Positions 39,432-49,083 of a stretch of DNA of 64,000 nt are shown piece by piece. Where the stretch lies: the NCBI RefSeq assembly GCF_007994225.1, contig NZ_VLLL01000001.1, positions 54,085 to 118,084 on the forward strand, in the 5' to 3' direction. The notes beneath the pieces are model-generated. The model saw only the letters and a program-made list of their open reading frames with translations. It was not told where the DNA came from and ran no database searches. The DNA is from Stackebrandtia albiflava. Its GTDB lineage: Bacteria; Actinomycetota; Actinomycetes; Mycobacteriales; Micromonosporaceae. The position numbers were made by a program, and so were the translations under genes. How positions within the stretch are numbered: the first letter of the stretch is position 1; each line of letters begins with the position of its first letter.

Positions 39432-40706
39432 ATGACCGCATCCGACCCCAGTCCCTTCGCGGCGTGGCTCCGCGACCACGCCACCGCGCTCACCCACCTC
39501 GACCCGGACGCCCCACAGGACGATCTGGAACCGTTGGGCGACATGATCGGCGACGCCCGTGTCGTCGCGATCGGCGAGAACTCCCACTTCATCCGCGAGT
39601 TCTCCGCTCTCCGGCAACGCATCCTGCGGTATCTGGTGGAACGGTGCGGTTTCACCGTTCTGGCGTTCGAGTACGGGTTCGGTGAAAGCCTCCCCCTGGA
39701 CGCCTGGGCACACGGCGAAGGCGCCGAGGAGGACCTGGCGGGGTTGACCGGCTCCGCGATCCCGGTCGGCCTCGACGCACCGCTGCGCTGGATCCGGCGG
39801 CACAACGCGACCGCCTCCCCGCACGTGCGGTTCGCCGGCGTCGACATACCGGCCGCCGGCGGCTCGCTGCTTCCGGCCCTGGAACCCGTCGAGGAGCATC
39901 TGCGGGTCGTCGACCCCGAGCTGCTGCCGACGATCCGGACGGCGAAACGGATCGCCGAATCCTTCGCGGGCGACTCGGGCGCGGTCGCCGCACCGGCGTG
40001 GGAACGACTGCCGGCCATCGAGCAGGACGCCCTCACCGCGAGCCTGGCCAGGCTGCTCATCAGGTACCGGTCGGTCGCTCCGCTCCACGTCTCCCGTGGC
40101 GGCCGGGAGGCGTACAACGTGGCGCTGCAATGCCTGGAGGGGGCCTGTCACGCCGACTACACCTTCCGCGCCATGGCGGGGCTGTTCTCCGGCGGTGGTC
40201 TCACCGCCGACACCTCCGCCCGCGAGGTCTACATGGCCGGATCGGTCCGGTGGCATCTGGAACGCCTGGGACCGGGCACCCGGATGGTGCTGGCCGCCCA
40301 CAACGCCCACATCCAGAAGGCACCGATCTCCTTCGACGGACGTCTCACGTCGCTGCCCATGGGGCAACACCTCCACGACGCCCTCGGCGACGACTACTTC
40401 GCGCTGGGCCTGACCAGTACCGCGGGGCACACCGCCGAGATGCACCGCGACGAGAACGCCCGGTTCGGGTTCACCGTCGAGAACGCACCACTGGGACCAC
40501 CCGCGCCCGGCAGCGTCGAGGAGGACTTCGCCGACTCGGGCGTCGGCTTCGGCCTCGCCGGACTGCGCGGGGTCCCCCGCGACGTCGCCGGCCCCGACCG
40601 GATCCGCATCCAGGCCGCCTACATGGAGTCGCCCGTCCTGGCCGCCTTCGACGGCGTCCTCAACGTGCCCGTCTCCACGGTCGCCGACGACCTCGGTGAG
40701 ACCTGA
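39432..40706 (+). CDS. Erythromycin-esterase-like hydrolase
   Basis: The 424-residue protein has the Ere family residues: E49 and H52 in GENSH, E80 in FEYG and a later AAHNAH. The E49-H52-E80 spacing equals E43-H46-E74 of EreB. The family opens macrolide lactones, but many members act on unidentified esters. It follows the acetyltransferase gene after 36 bp. Its 3' end overlaps the convergent LysR gene by 88 bp. Confidence 0.82.
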   Translation: MTASDPSPFAAWLRDHATALTHLDPDAPQDDLEPLGDMIGDARVVAIGENSHFIREFSALRQRILRYLVERCGFTVLAFEYGFGESLPLDAWAHGEGAEEDLAGLTGSAIPVGLDAPLRWIRRHNATASPHVRFAGVDIPAAGGSLLPALEPVEEHLRVVDPELLPTIRTAKRIAESFAGDSGAVAAPAWERLPAIEQDALTASLARLLIRYRSVAPLHVSRGGREAYNVALQCLEGACHADYTFRAMAGLFSGGGLTADTSAREVYMAGSVRWHLERLGPGTRMVLAAHNAHIQKAPISFDGRLTSLPMGQHLHDALGDDYFALGLTSTAGHTAEMHRDENARFGFTVENAPLGPPAPGSVEEDFADSGVGFGLAGLRGVPRDVAGPDRIRIQAAYMESPVLAAFDGVLNVPVSTVADDLGET

Positions 40707-41638
40707 CGGTCCGACGGCCGGGCGGGGAGCCCGGCCGCGCCGTTCCCTCCGGAGTCGCCGTGCCCGGGCCGGGAACCGTCGAGCAGCGCCAGGAACGCCT
40801 GAGCGGCCGGTGAGGCACCGATCCTGCTCCAGACGACGTGTTCCATCCGGGCGGGCGCGTCGGCGACCTCGACGGTGACGACACCGGTGAGCCGTGGCAC
40901 GTAGCCGGACGGGAGCAGCGCGACGCCGAGGTCCTCGACGACGAGCCGGGCGATGAAGTCCGCAGAGGACACCTCGAAGGCGACGTCACGTCGCAGGCCC
41001 GCCGCCGCGAACGCCAGGTCGGACTGGGCGCGCCCGGCCGTCCCGGCCGGAAGGTCCACGAAGACCTCGCGGGACAGTCTCCGCAGGTCCACCACGGTCT
41101 CCCCCGCCAGCGGATGCCCGGGCGCGACCACCGCCACCAGACGGTCCCGGGCGAGTTCGCGGGTCGCCACGCCCTCGGGTCGCGCCGTGGTCGGCAATCC
41201 GAGGAAGGCCACGTCCATCGTCCCCTGCCTCACCTGTTCCACCAGGTCCTCGCTCGCGCCCACCCGCAGGCGGACGTTCACGTGTGGATGGCGGCCGCGG
41301 AAGGTCCGCAGCGCCACGGGGACGTCCACGGCGGCGACCGTCGGGATCAGGCCCACCACCAGCTCACCGCGCACCTCGCCGACCGCGGCGGCCACCTCCG
41401 CCCGGGCGCGTTCGGCGGCGGCCAGGCACTGCCGGGCGGCCGGAAGGAACGCCTCCCCGGCCGGGGTGAGCCGCACGCTGCGACTGGTGCGCGCGAAGAG
41501 CCTGGCGCCGAGTTCCCGTTCCAGGCGGGCGATCTGGTGACTCAGCGCCGACTGGACCACCCGGCAGCGCTCGGCGGCCCGGGTGAAGTTCCGGGTCTCG
41601 GCGACCTCGACGACGTAACGCAACTGTTGGAGTTCCAC
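40619..41638 (-). CDS. LysR-family transcriptional regulator
   Basis: The 339-residue protein has a LysR winged helix at residues 1-60 (NFTRAAERCRVVQSALSHQI) and a periplasmic-binding-protein-like effector domain (ELVVGLIPTVAAVDVPVALR). It has an extra Pro/Ser/Arg-rich C-terminal tail of about 40 residues. The start is GTG 41638. It is divergent from an EamA transporter gene and is its probable regulator. The tail lies entirely in the region that overlaps the esterase gene. Confidence 0.85.
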   Translation of the reverse strand: MELQQLRYVVEVAETRNFTRAAERCRVVQSALSHQIARLERELGARLFARTSRSVRLTPAGEAFLPAARQCLAAAERARAEVAAAVGEVRGELVVGLIPTVAAVDVPVALRTFRGRHPHVNVRLRVGASEDLVEQVRQGTMDVAFLGLPTTARPEGVATRELARDRLVAVVAPGHPLAGETVVDLRRLSREVFVDLPAGTAGRAQSDLAFAAAGLRRDVAFEVSSADFIARLVVEDLGVALLPSGYVPRLTGVVTVEVADAPARMEHVVWSRIGASPAAQAFLALLDGSRPGHGDSGGNGAAGLPARPSDRQVSPRSSATVETGTLRTPSKAARTGDSM

Positions 41639-41717
41639 ACATCCATCTTGAATCACGATCGATCCGGTGACGAACATGTGTTGGACTCATCGATGGTCGC
41701 CGGGTGAGACTTCCGTC

Positions 41718-42671
41718 GTGACGACCCCCGTATCGAATCCGTCCCCGGCCCGCCTGACCGTTCTCACCGCACTGGCGCCGGTGAGCTGGGGCACCACCTA
41801 CCTTGTGACGACCGAGTTCCTGCCACCCGGCATTCCGCTGCTGTCGGCGGTGATCCGGCTCCTCCCGGCGGGCCTGTGCCTGGTGCTCGTCGCGCGGGTT
41901 CTGCCGCGCGGCCGGTGGTGGTGGCGATCCGCCGTGTTGGGAACCCTGAACATCGGGGCGTTCAACGCGCTGCTGTTCGTGGCGGCCTACCGGTTGCCCG
42001 GGGGTGTCGCGGCGACCCTGACCGCGGTGCAACCGCTGCTCGTCGCCGCGATCGGGTACCTGGTGCTGCGTGACCGCCCCACCGGTTGGCGACTCGGCTG
42101 GGGCGCCGCGGGAGTGGCGGGCGTCGGGTTGATGGTGCTGCGCGGCCCGGTCGGCTTCGACGCCGTCGGTCTACTCGCCGGCATCGCCGCCGCCGCGTCG
42201 ATGGCCACCGGGATCGTCCTGACCCGGCGATGGGGGCGCCCCGAGGGGGTCGGCACGCTCGCCTTCACGGGCTGGCAGCTCACCGCGAGCGGCCTGTTGC
42301 TGACACCGGTCGCGTTGGCGGCCGAGGGGCTGTCTCCGGTGCCCGACGCGGCGGCGTGGGGAGGCTACGCCTGGCTGGCCGTGGTCGGCACCGCCATCGC
42401 CTACGTCCTGTGGTTCGGGGGCCTGGGCCGGCTGCCGGTTGCGGCGGTGTCGTTCCTTCCGCTGCTGTCACCGGCCGTGGCGACCCTGCTCGGCCTGGTG
42501 GTGCTCGGCGAGACCCTCACACCGCCGCAGTGCGCCGGATTCGTACTGGCCCTCCTGGCGATCGCGGCCGCGCAGACGACGCCGGCGATCGCGCGCGAAC
42601 GGTTCCGCCGCCACATCCGACCGACCGCCGGGACCCCGGCGGCCGAATCCACCGAGGAGATCGCACGATGA
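41718..42671 (+). CDS. EamA-family (DMT) transporter
   Basis: The 317-residue membrane protein has about ten helices in two EamA halves, beginning LTALAPVSWGTTYLVTTEFL. The family exports amino acids, metabolites or drugs; the substrate is unknown. The start is GTG 41718. It is divergent from LysR and overlaps the NmrA-like gene by 4 bp, so the two are translationally coupled. Confidence 0.87.
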   Translation: MTTPVSNPSPARLTVLTALAPVSWGTTYLVTTEFLPPGIPLLSAVIRLLPAGLCLVLVARVLPRGRWWWRSAVLGTLNIGAFNALLFVAAYRLPGGVAATLTAVQPLLVAAIGYLVLRDRPTGWRLGWGAAGVAGVGLMVLRGPVGFDAVGLLAGIAAAASMATGIVLTRRWGRPEGVGTLAFTGWQLTASGLLLTPVALAAEGLSPVPDAAAWGGYAWLAVVGTAIAYVLWFGGLGRLPVAAVSFLPLLSPAVATLLGLVVLGETLTPPQCAGFVLALLAIAAAQTTPAIARERFRRHIRPTAGTPAAESTEEIAR

Positions 42672-43567
42672 CCGCCACCCGCACCCTGTTGATCACCGGA
42701 GCCACCGGGACCGTGTCCTCGGCGTTGCTGGACGCGCTCGAAGGCGCCCCCGTCAGGCTTCGCGCACTGGTGACCGGCGAGGCCGCCGCCGAGACTCTGC
42801 GGCGACGAGGCGTGGCGGCGTTCGTCGGCGATCTCGCGGAACCCGCGTCGTGCCGTGCCGCGTTCGACGGCGCCGACGACCTCTGGCTGTTGACACCCAA
42901 CGACCCGCGCGCGCACGAACTCAGCGCGAACGCCGTCCGGGCTGCGCACCGGGCCGGGGTCGGCCGGGTGGTGCGGCTGTCGGCGTTGCGGGCCGCGCCC
43001 GACGCACCGACCCGCAGTGAGCGCCTGCACGCGCGCGCCGACGCGGACCTGATCGAATCCGGTCTACGATGGACGATCCTGCGACCCTTCTGGTTCATGC
43101 AGAACCTGCTCGGGGAGGCCCACGACGTCGCCGCCGAGGGTGTCCTGCGACTCAACATGGCGACGAGCCGGCTCGCCATGATCGACGCGCGCGACGTCGC
43201 CGCCTGCGCCGCCGTGATCCTGCGCGACGACTCCGACCGGCACGACGGCCGGACCTACACCCTCACCGGTCCTCGGGCGATCACCTTCGACGAGGTCGCC
43301 GCGGCACTGTCGGCGGTGTGCGGGCGGGCGGTCCGCTACACACCGGTCTCCGACGACGCACGCGAACGGCGGCTGCGGGCATCCGGTGTGCCGGAGTGGA
43401 TCATCGGGATGTTGACCGAGTACGCCCAGGCCCACGTGCTGGGCCGGGGCGACCACGTCTCACCCGACTTCGAGGCCGTCACCGGCCGTCGCGCCCGCAC
43501 CGTCACCGACTTCGCCCGGGATCACGCCGAGGTGTTCACGGCGAGGACCGACACCCGGACGGGTTGA
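42668..43567 (+). CDS. NmrA-like NAD(P)-binding protein
   Basis: The 299-residue atypical SDR has dinucleotide motif TGATGTVSSALLDAL at residues 10-24, VRLSALRA, and the WTILRPFWFMQNL block of NmrA/QOR2-like proteins. These often sense NADP(H) or reduce quinones. Classical YxxxK catalytic residues are not evident. It is coupled to the EamA exporter and is last in that operon, before a hairpin terminator. Confidence 0.85.
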   Translation: MTATRTLLITGATGTVSSALLDALEGAPVRLRALVTGEAAAETLRRRGVAAFVGDLAEPASCRAAFDGADDLWLLTPNDPRAHELSANAVRAAHRAGVGRVVRLSALRAAPDAPTRSERLHARADADLIESGLRWTILRPFWFMQNLLGEAHDVAAEGVLRLNMATSRLAMIDARDVAACAAVILRDDSDRHDGRTYTLTGPRAITFDEVAAALSAVCGRAVRYTPVSDDARERRLRASGVPEWIIGMLTEYAQAHVLGRGDHVSPDFEAVTGRRARTVTDFARDHAEVFTARTDTRTG

Positions 43568-43579
43568 CCCGCGACACCA

Positions 43580-43620
43580 CCGGTGCCGCCCTCCCCGAGT
43601 CCGGGAGTGGGCGGCACCGG
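43580..43620 (+). terminator. Hairpin terminator after the NmrA-like gene
   Basis: CCGGTGCCGCCC (43580-43591) pairs perfectly with GGGCGGCACCGG (43609-43620). Inner CTCCC/GGGAG bases can extend the stem. Confidence 0.75.
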
Positions 43621-43685
43621 ACGTCTCCACCGGGTGCGCCGGAAAACGACTGGCACGGAACGGCCCCGGCTGTCAGGCTCGCCCG

Positions 43686-44207
43686 ATGACTCCCGAGACG
43701 TTGTGCGGACTGTTGGCGGAACCGGAACGGCTGCGGGTCTTCGCCGCGGTGGTCCTCGGCGCGGGCGACGTCGCGACCGTGGCGAGCGGCGCCGGGCTGC
43801 CGCCGGCCCGCGTCGTCAAGGCGATCGGGAAGCTGCGGGACGGCGGCCTGATCGACGGCGACGACTCCGGTCTCACCGCGCGGCCCGAACTGTTCAAGAC
43901 CGTGATGCGCGCGGTGGGAGCCGACCGCCCGACTCCCGTACTCGATCCCGACCCGAAGCGGAACGCGCTGCTCAACACGGTCCTGCGGGACGGCCGGATC
44001 AGGGTCATGCCGGAGGCCGCCGCCAAGGTGCGGGTCGTCCTGGAGTACGTCGTCACCCGGTTCGAGCCGGGTGTGCGGTACCGGGAACCCGAGGTGAACC
44101 GGATCCTGAGGGGATTCCACGACGACCACGCCAACCTGCGCCGCCGGCTGGTCGACACCGGTCTGATGAGCCGCGCCGACGGGGAGTACTGGCGGTCGGG
44201 TCCGTGA
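43686..44207 (+). CDS. DUF2087 putative transcriptional regulator
   Basis: The 173-residue protein has an N-terminal ArsR-like winged-helix region (ERLRVFAAVVLGAGDVATVA, VVKAIGKLRDGGLI). The C-terminal DUF2087 domain has RYREPEVNRILRGFHDDHAN and LRRRLVDTGLMSR. DUF2087 proteins are presumed regulators of unknown targets. It lies between a terminator and the phosphate genes and seems to be a separate unit. Confidence 0.82.
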   Translation: MTPETLCGLLAEPERLRVFAAVVLGAGDVATVASGAGLPPARVVKAIGKLRDGGLIDGDDSGLTARPELFKTVMRAVGADRPTPVLDPDPKRNALLNTVLRDGRIRVMPEAAAKVRVVLEYVVTRFEPGVRYREPEVNRILRGFHDDHANLRRRLVDTGLMSRADGEYWRSGP

Positions 44208-44298
44208 CCGAGACACCCGTCACCGGGACCGCCCGTTCCGCGGGGTGACCGATCGGGCACACTCGAGGTCGGTTGTCGTCACCGATAAGGGGGTTCCG

Positions 44299-44946
44299 AT
44301 GCGCGACCCACTGCACTCCCATCTGGACGTTGTCGGAGGCCAGTTGGTGGACATGTCCACTCTGGTCGCCACGGCGGTCCGGTCCGCCTCCGCGGTACTG
44401 CTGGAACGGACTCCCGAACGCGCGCAGGCGGTCATCGACGGCGACTCGCGGGTCAACGCCATGCAGTACACCGTCGAGGACCGCGTCACCGAGATCATGA
44501 CCCGGCACCAGCCGATCGCCGGGGACCTGCGGTTCATGCTGGGCGCGATCCGCATGACCACCGACCTGGAACGCATGGGCGACATGGCGGTGCACATCGC
44601 CAAGATCGCGCAGCGGGACGGGACCGCCTGCGCCGTACCCGCCGCGCGGCCCGTCTACGAGGCGATGGCGGCCGTCGCCGACCGCGTCGCCGCCAAGACG
44701 ACCCGCATCCTGCTGTCGCGGGACGTGTTGGACGCCGCCCAGTTCGACCTCGACGACGACGAGATGGACGCCCAGTTCGCGAGGCTGATGGCGTTGATCG
44801 GCGACGACTGGCCGCACGGCGCCGAGGCGGCCGTGGACGTGGCCATGCTGGGCCGCGCCTACGAACGGTTCGCCGACCACGCCGTACGCATCGCACACCA
44901 GATCGTCTACCTGGTCACGGGCGAGGTACACCTCGACCGGCCGTGA
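44299..44946 (+). CDS. phoU: Phosphate transport regulator PhoU
   Basis: The 215-residue protein has two PhoU three-helix repeats. Their metal-binding-like helices include GDLRFMLGAIRMTTDLERMGD and the C-terminal RAYERFADHAVRIAHQI. PhoU links the Pst transporter to PhoR signalling and represses the Pho regulon when phosphate is plentiful. The start is ATG 44299, preceded by AAGGGGG. Here phoU precedes pstS instead of following pstB. Confidence 0.92.
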   Translation: MRDPLHSHLDVVGGQLVDMSTLVATAVRSASAVLLERTPERAQAVIDGDSRVNAMQYTVEDRVTEIMTRHQPIAGDLRFMLGAIRMTTDLERMGDMAVHIAKIAQRDGTACAVPAARPVYEAMAAVADRVAAKTTRILLSRDVLDAAQFDLDDDEMDAQFARLMALIGDDWPHGAEAAVDVAMLGRAYERFADHAVRIAHQIVYLVTGEVHLDRP

Positions 44947-45002
44947 GCCCGGCCCGGCGACCGAGAGGCGCGTCACGGCGCGCGTTCAAACCGCGTCGCG
45001 TC

Positions 45003-45024
45003 GTTCATTTATCGTTCACCTTGA
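45003..45024 (+). promoter_or_regulatory. PhoP box upstream of pstS
   Basis: Two 11-bp direct-repeat units, GTTCATTTATC (45003) and GTTCACCTTGA (45014), match the actinobacterial PHO-box pattern (GTTCACC, 11-bp period). A weaker GTTCAAA lies at 44984. This suggests pstS induction by PhoP on phosphate starvation. Confidence 0.75.
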
Positions 45025-45117
45025 CTTCTCTACCCGCACACCGGTCCGGATTTACATGGTCAGTGAATCAACCGCCGTCCGGTGACTCACCGGCCGAACC
45101 CGGAGTAGAGACCTACA

Positions 45118-46182
45118 GTGACTGTGAACGTGCGAGGCAAAGTCCTGCCTCTTCTGGCCGCCAGTGCCCTCGCCCTCGGTGTCGCGGCATGCGGCGGTGG
45201 AGACTCCGCCGACGACGCCGGAAACACCGGCACCAGCGACCTTTCCGGTGAACTGACCGCCTCCGGCGCCAGCTTCCCCGACGCCTACTACCAGGTGGCC
45301 ATCGAGGCCTACGCCGAGGTCGCTCCCGAGGTCGTCATCAACTACAACTCCACCGGATCCGGCACCGGCAAGAAGGAGTTCGGCGAGGGTCTGACCGACT
45401 TCGCCGGCACCGACAGCCTGGTCGGTGACGACGACCCGGTCGAGCCCGGTTCGTTCCTCTACGTGCCCACCGTGGCCGCCCCCATCACGGTGTCCTACAA
45501 CCTGCCCGGCGTCGAGGGCCTGCAGCTCGGCCAGGAGACGCTGGCCCAGATCTTCCAGGGCGACATCGAGACCTGGAACGACCCGGCGATCGCCGAGGCC
45601 AACCCCGACGCCGAGTTGCCCGATACCCCGATCACCATCGCCCACCGCTCCGACGGCTCGGGCACCACGACCAACTTCACCAAGTTCCTCGACGAGGCGA
45701 CCGAGTCCTGGGAGCTGGGCAGCGGCGACGTCGTCGAGTGGCCCTCCGACTCGCAGGGCGGCGAGAAGAACACCGGTGTCGCCTCGATCATCCAGCAGAC
45801 CGAGGGCGCCATCGGATACGTCGACCTCGCCGACGCGACCGGCAGCGAGCTCGTGTTCGCGGCCGTCGAGAACGCCGACGGCGAGTTCGTGATGCCGAGC
45901 ATCGCGGGCACCACCGCCGGCCTGGAGGGCGCCGAGGTCGCCGAGGACCTGTCCTACAACCCGCTGAACGCGGCCGGCGCCGACGCCTACCCGATCACCG
46001 CGCCGACCTACATCCTGGTGCGCACCAGCTACGAGGACCCGCAGACCGCCGAACTGGTCAAGGCGTTCCTGACCTGGCTGCTCACCGACGGACAGGCGCT
46101 GGCCGAGGACGAGTTCTTCGCGCCGCTGCCCGACTCGCTCGCCGAGCAGGCACTGGCCCAGCTGGACAAGATCCAGAGTTGA
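45118..46182 (+). CDS. pstS: Phosphate ABC transporter substrate-binding lipoprotein
   Basis: The 354-residue protein has a lipoprotein signal peptide with lipobox ending at Cys25 (LGVAACGGG) and a PstS fold. Phosphate-binding blocks include LTASGASFPDAYY, STGSGTGKKEFGEG, FAGTDSL and HRSDGSGTTTNFTKFL. The start is GTG 45118, with CGGAG about 12 nt upstream. It captures phosphate at the outer membrane face for PstCA. It heads pstSCAB. Confidence 0.95.
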   Translation: MTVNVRGKVLPLLAASALALGVAACGGGDSADDAGNTGTSDLSGELTASGASFPDAYYQVAIEAYAEVAPEVVINYNSTGSGTGKKEFGEGLTDFAGTDSLVGDDDPVEPGSFLYVPTVAAPITVSYNLPGVEGLQLGQETLAQIFQGDIETWNDPAIAEANPDAELPDTPITIAHRSDGSGTTTNFTKFLDEATESWELGSGDVVEWPSDSQGGEKNTGVASIIQQTEGAIGYVDLADATGSELVFAAVENADGEFVMPSIAGTTAGLEGAEVAEDLSYNPLNAAGADAYPITAPTYILVRTSYEDPQTAELVKAFLTWLLTDGQALAEDEFFAPLPDSLAEQALAQLDKIQS

Positions 46183-46246
46183 TCCGCAACCGCCGTCCCG
46201 CCGCATCGGAGGCCCCTGAGGCCCCCGGTGCGGCACGGCCGTATAC

Positions 46247-47242
46247 ATGGAGTTCCCCTTGACACAGCTCGACAGGGCACCCGCCTCCGATGTGACGACG
46301 CCGGGCCGGGGCCGCACGCTCGACCGCGTGTTCGGCGGCGCCTCGTACGGCGCGGGTCTTCTCGTACTCGGCGTCCTGGCGCTGATCCTGCTCAGCACCA
46401 CCTGGGAGGCGCTGCCCGCCTTCCAGCACTCCGGATTCGACTTCATCTTCGGACAACGCTGGGCGCCCAACAACCCCGACCTGCCGCTGTTCGGCACGCT
46501 GACCTTCCTCTACGGCACCGCCGTCTCGTCGCTGCTGGCGCTGCTGATCGCGGTCCCGGTGTCCATCGGCATCGCGCTGTTCCTCACCGAGCTGGCGCCG
46601 CGCTGGCTGCGGGTGCCCGCCGTCACCGTGATCGACCTGTTGGCGGCGGTGCCGTCGGTGGTGTTCGGTCTCGTCGGCATCCTGGTCATCGCACCCGCCG
46701 CGCTGCCGTTGTACCAGTGGATCCACGACCTCGTCGTGAACGTTCCGGTCCTGGGTTCGGTGTTCGGTCCCGCCGTCAACGGCAACACCTTCGCCACGGC
46801 GGGCGTGATCCTCGCCGTCATGGTGATCCCGATCATCACGTCGATCAGCCGCGAGGTGTTCGACACCGTGCCGGTCGCCGACAAGCAGGCGGCGTACGCG
46901 TTGGGCGCCACCCGCTGGGAGATGATCAAGGGCGCGGTGTTCCCCCACAGTTTCGCCGGCCTGGTGGGCGCGGCGATGCTGGGCCTGGGACGCGCGATGG
47001 GCGAGACCATCGCGGTGACGCTCGTCATCGGCGGCTCCACCCAGATCGCGGCGAACCTCTTCGCCTCCGGGAACTCCATGGCCGCGGTCATCGCCCAACA
47101 GTGGGGTGAGGCCAGCGGTCTGCACACCAGCGCGCTCATCGGGATCGGCGTCGTGCTGTTCGCCATGACCGTGCTCGTCAACTACAGCGCGCGGGTGATC
47201 GTGCGGCGCGCCGAGATCCGCATGAAGGGAGCCACCGCATGA
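46247..47242 (+). CDS. pstC: Phosphate ABC transporter permease PstC
   Basis: The 331-residue permease has six or more helices and an EAA-type loop (YALGATRWEMIKGAVFPHSF). The start is ATG 46247; an in-frame TTG at 46259 is less likely. It overlaps pstA by 4 bp. The 64-bp gap after pstS carries no clear terminator. Confidence 0.94.
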   Translation: MEFPLTQLDRAPASDVTTPGRGRTLDRVFGGASYGAGLLVLGVLALILLSTTWEALPAFQHSGFDFIFGQRWAPNNPDLPLFGTLTFLYGTAVSSLLALLIAVPVSIGIALFLTELAPRWLRVPAVTVIDLLAAVPSVVFGLVGILVIAPAALPLYQWIHDLVVNVPVLGSVFGPAVNGNTFATAGVILAVMVIPIITSISREVFDTVPVADKQAAYALGATRWEMIKGAVFPHSFAGLVGAAMLGLGRAMGETIAVTLVIGGSTQIAANLFASGNSMAAVIAQQWGEASGLHTSALIGIGVVLFAMTVLVNYSARVIVRRAEIRMKGATA

Positions 47243-48156
47243 CGGCCACCGCCACCCCCGCCCGTGAGGGTGCCGCCCGGTCGCGTCCCGACCTGGGGAA
47301 GTCCGCGCTGCCGTTCCGCCGCCGGTTCGCCAACCGGGGCATGACGGTGCTGATCGCCGCCTGTCTGCTGTTGGCGATCCTGCCGTTGGGCCTGGTGGTC
47401 TACGAGGTCGTGTCCCGTGGCGCGGGCGTGATGAGCCTGGAGTTCCTGACCGCCGACATCCCCCGCAACTACCGTCGTGAGGGCCCCGGCATGGGGGCCG
47501 CGGTGGTGGGAACCCTGGTGATCACGGGTATGGCCGCCCTGCTGGCGATCCCGCTGGGCGTGATGGGCGCGATCTACCTCAACGAGTACGGCAAGCAGTC
47601 GGCGTTGGCGAGGTTCATCCGGACCATGGCCGACGTGATGACCGGTGTCCCGTCGATCGTGATGGGCCTGTTCATCTACGTGACGTGGGTCCTGGCCATC
47701 GGCGAGAAGAACGGGTTCGGCGGCGCGCTGGCGCTCGCGTGCCTGATGCTGCCGATCGTCATCCGTTCCAGCGAGGAGATGCTGCGGCTGGTGCCGGACG
47801 AGTTGCGCCAGGCCAGTGCCGCGCTGGGCGCCCGCAAGTGGCGCACGATCGTGACGGTGGTCCTGCCGTCGGCGATCTCGGGCATCACCAGTGGTTCGCT
47901 GCTGGCGGTGGCCCGGGCCGCGGGTGAGACCGCGCCGATCATCGTGACCGTCGGGATCGCCTTCGCGGCGAACCCGGACCTGTTCGACGGCGGCAACACC
48001 ACCCTGGCCGCGCAGATCTACCGCAACGCGAGCCTCACGTTCGCGGGGGCGCAGGACCGCGCGTGGGGCGCGGCACTGACCCTGATCGCGATCGTGCTGC
48101 TGTTCACCATCATCGCCCGGCTCATCGCCGCCAGGTTCGCACTCAAGGAGCGCTGA
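47239..48156 (+). CDS. pstA: Phosphate ABC transporter permease PstA
   Basis: The 305-residue permease has the PstA blocks [26 protein letters not shown] and an EAA loop ([20 protein letters not shown]). It forms the membrane channel with PstC. The start overlaps the pstC stop and the stop is 1 bp before pstB, so the three are translationally linked. Confidence 0.94.
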   Translation: MTATATPAREGAARSRPDLGKSALPFRRRFANRGMTVLIAACLLLAILPLGLVVYEVVSRGAGVMSLEFLTADIPRNYRREGPGMGAAVVGTLVITGMAALLAIPLGVMGAIYLNEYGKQSALARFIRTMADVMTGVPSIVMGLFIYVTWVLAIGEKNGFGGALALACLMLPIVIRSSEEMLRLVPDELRQASAALGARKWRTIVTVVLPSAISGITSGSLLAVARAAGETAPIIVTVGIAFAANPDLFDGGNTTLAAQIYRNASLTFAGAQDRAWGAALTLIAIVLLFTIIARLIAARFALKER

Positions 48157-48157
48157 G

Positions 48158-49075
48158 ATGCCGACCCGTTCCGTCAAGTCCCCGTCCGTCGACTCCGAGG
48201 TGACGACCATGACCACTCCCGAAAAGGCACCGTCCCGTACCGTCCGTCCCACCGCGGGCCTGGGCAGCGCCGCCACCTCGGTGTCGGCCCCCGGCGAGCC
48301 GGTGATGGACCTGTCCGACGTCAGCGTGTTCTACGGTGACTTCGAGGCGGTCAGGGGCGTGTCACTGCCCATCCGCCACAACCAGATCACCGCGATGATC
48401 GGCCCGTCCGGTTGCGGCAAGTCGACCGTGCTGCGGTCCCTGAACCGGATGAACGACCTGGTGGCGGGTGCCCGCGTGAGCGGTTCGATCACCTACCACG
48501 GTCAGGACATCTACGCGCCGAACGTGGACCCGATCCAGGTGCGGCGCCACATCGGCATGGTGTTCCAGAAGGCGAACCCGTTCCCGAAGTCGATCTACGA
48601 CAACGTCGCCTACGGTCCCCGCCTGAACGGCGTCAAGCGGCGCGCGGAGCTCGACGACATCGTCGAGGAGGCGCTGACCGGCGCGGCGTTGTGGGACGAG
48701 GTCAAGGACAAGATGAAGACCTCCGGCCTGGCTCTGTCGGGTGGCCAGCAGCAGCGGCTGTGCATCGCGCGCGCGATCGCGGTCAAGCCCGAGGTCATCC
48801 TGATGGACGAGCCGTGTTCGGCCCTGGACCCGATCGCCACCTCCAAGGTGGAGGAACTGATGTTCCGGTTGGCGGAGGACTACACCATCGTCATCGTCAC
48901 GCACAACATGCAGCAGGCGGCCCGGGTGAGTCACTACACGGCGTTCTTCACCGCCGAGGTGGACGACGCCGGTGTCCGGCACGGTCGCCTCGTGGAGTTC
49001 GACGACACCGAGAAGATCTTCACGAACCCGGCCGAGCAGCGCACGGAGGACTACATCACCGGCCGTTTCGGCTGA
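48158..49075 (+). CDS. pstB: Phosphate ABC transporter ATPase PstB
   Basis: The 305-residue ATPase has Walker [10 protein letters not shown], signature LSGGQQQRL, Walker [14 protein letters not shown] and the switch His in VTHNMQQA. An unusual 45-residue N-terminal extension rich in Ser/Thr/Pro precedes the core. I keep ATG 48158 because AAGGAG is well spaced; ATG 48209 would give a shorter, typical protein. Confidence 0.94.
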   Translation: MPTRSVKSPSVDSEVTTMTTPEKAPSRTVRPTAGLGSAATSVSAPGEPVMDLSDVSVFYGDFEAVRGVSLPIRHNQITAMIGPSGCGKSTVLRSLNRMNDLVAGARVSGSITYHGQDIYAPNVDPIQVRRHIGMVFQKANPFPKSIYDNVAYGPRLNGVKRRAELDDIVEEALTGAALWDEVKDKMKTSGLALSGGQQQRLCIARAIAVKPEVILMDEPCSALDPIATSKVEELMFRLAEDYTIVIVTHNMQQAARVSHYTAFFTAEVDDAGVRHGRLVEFDDTEKIFTNPAEQRTEDYITGRFG

Positions 49076-49083
49076 TCCGAGAC

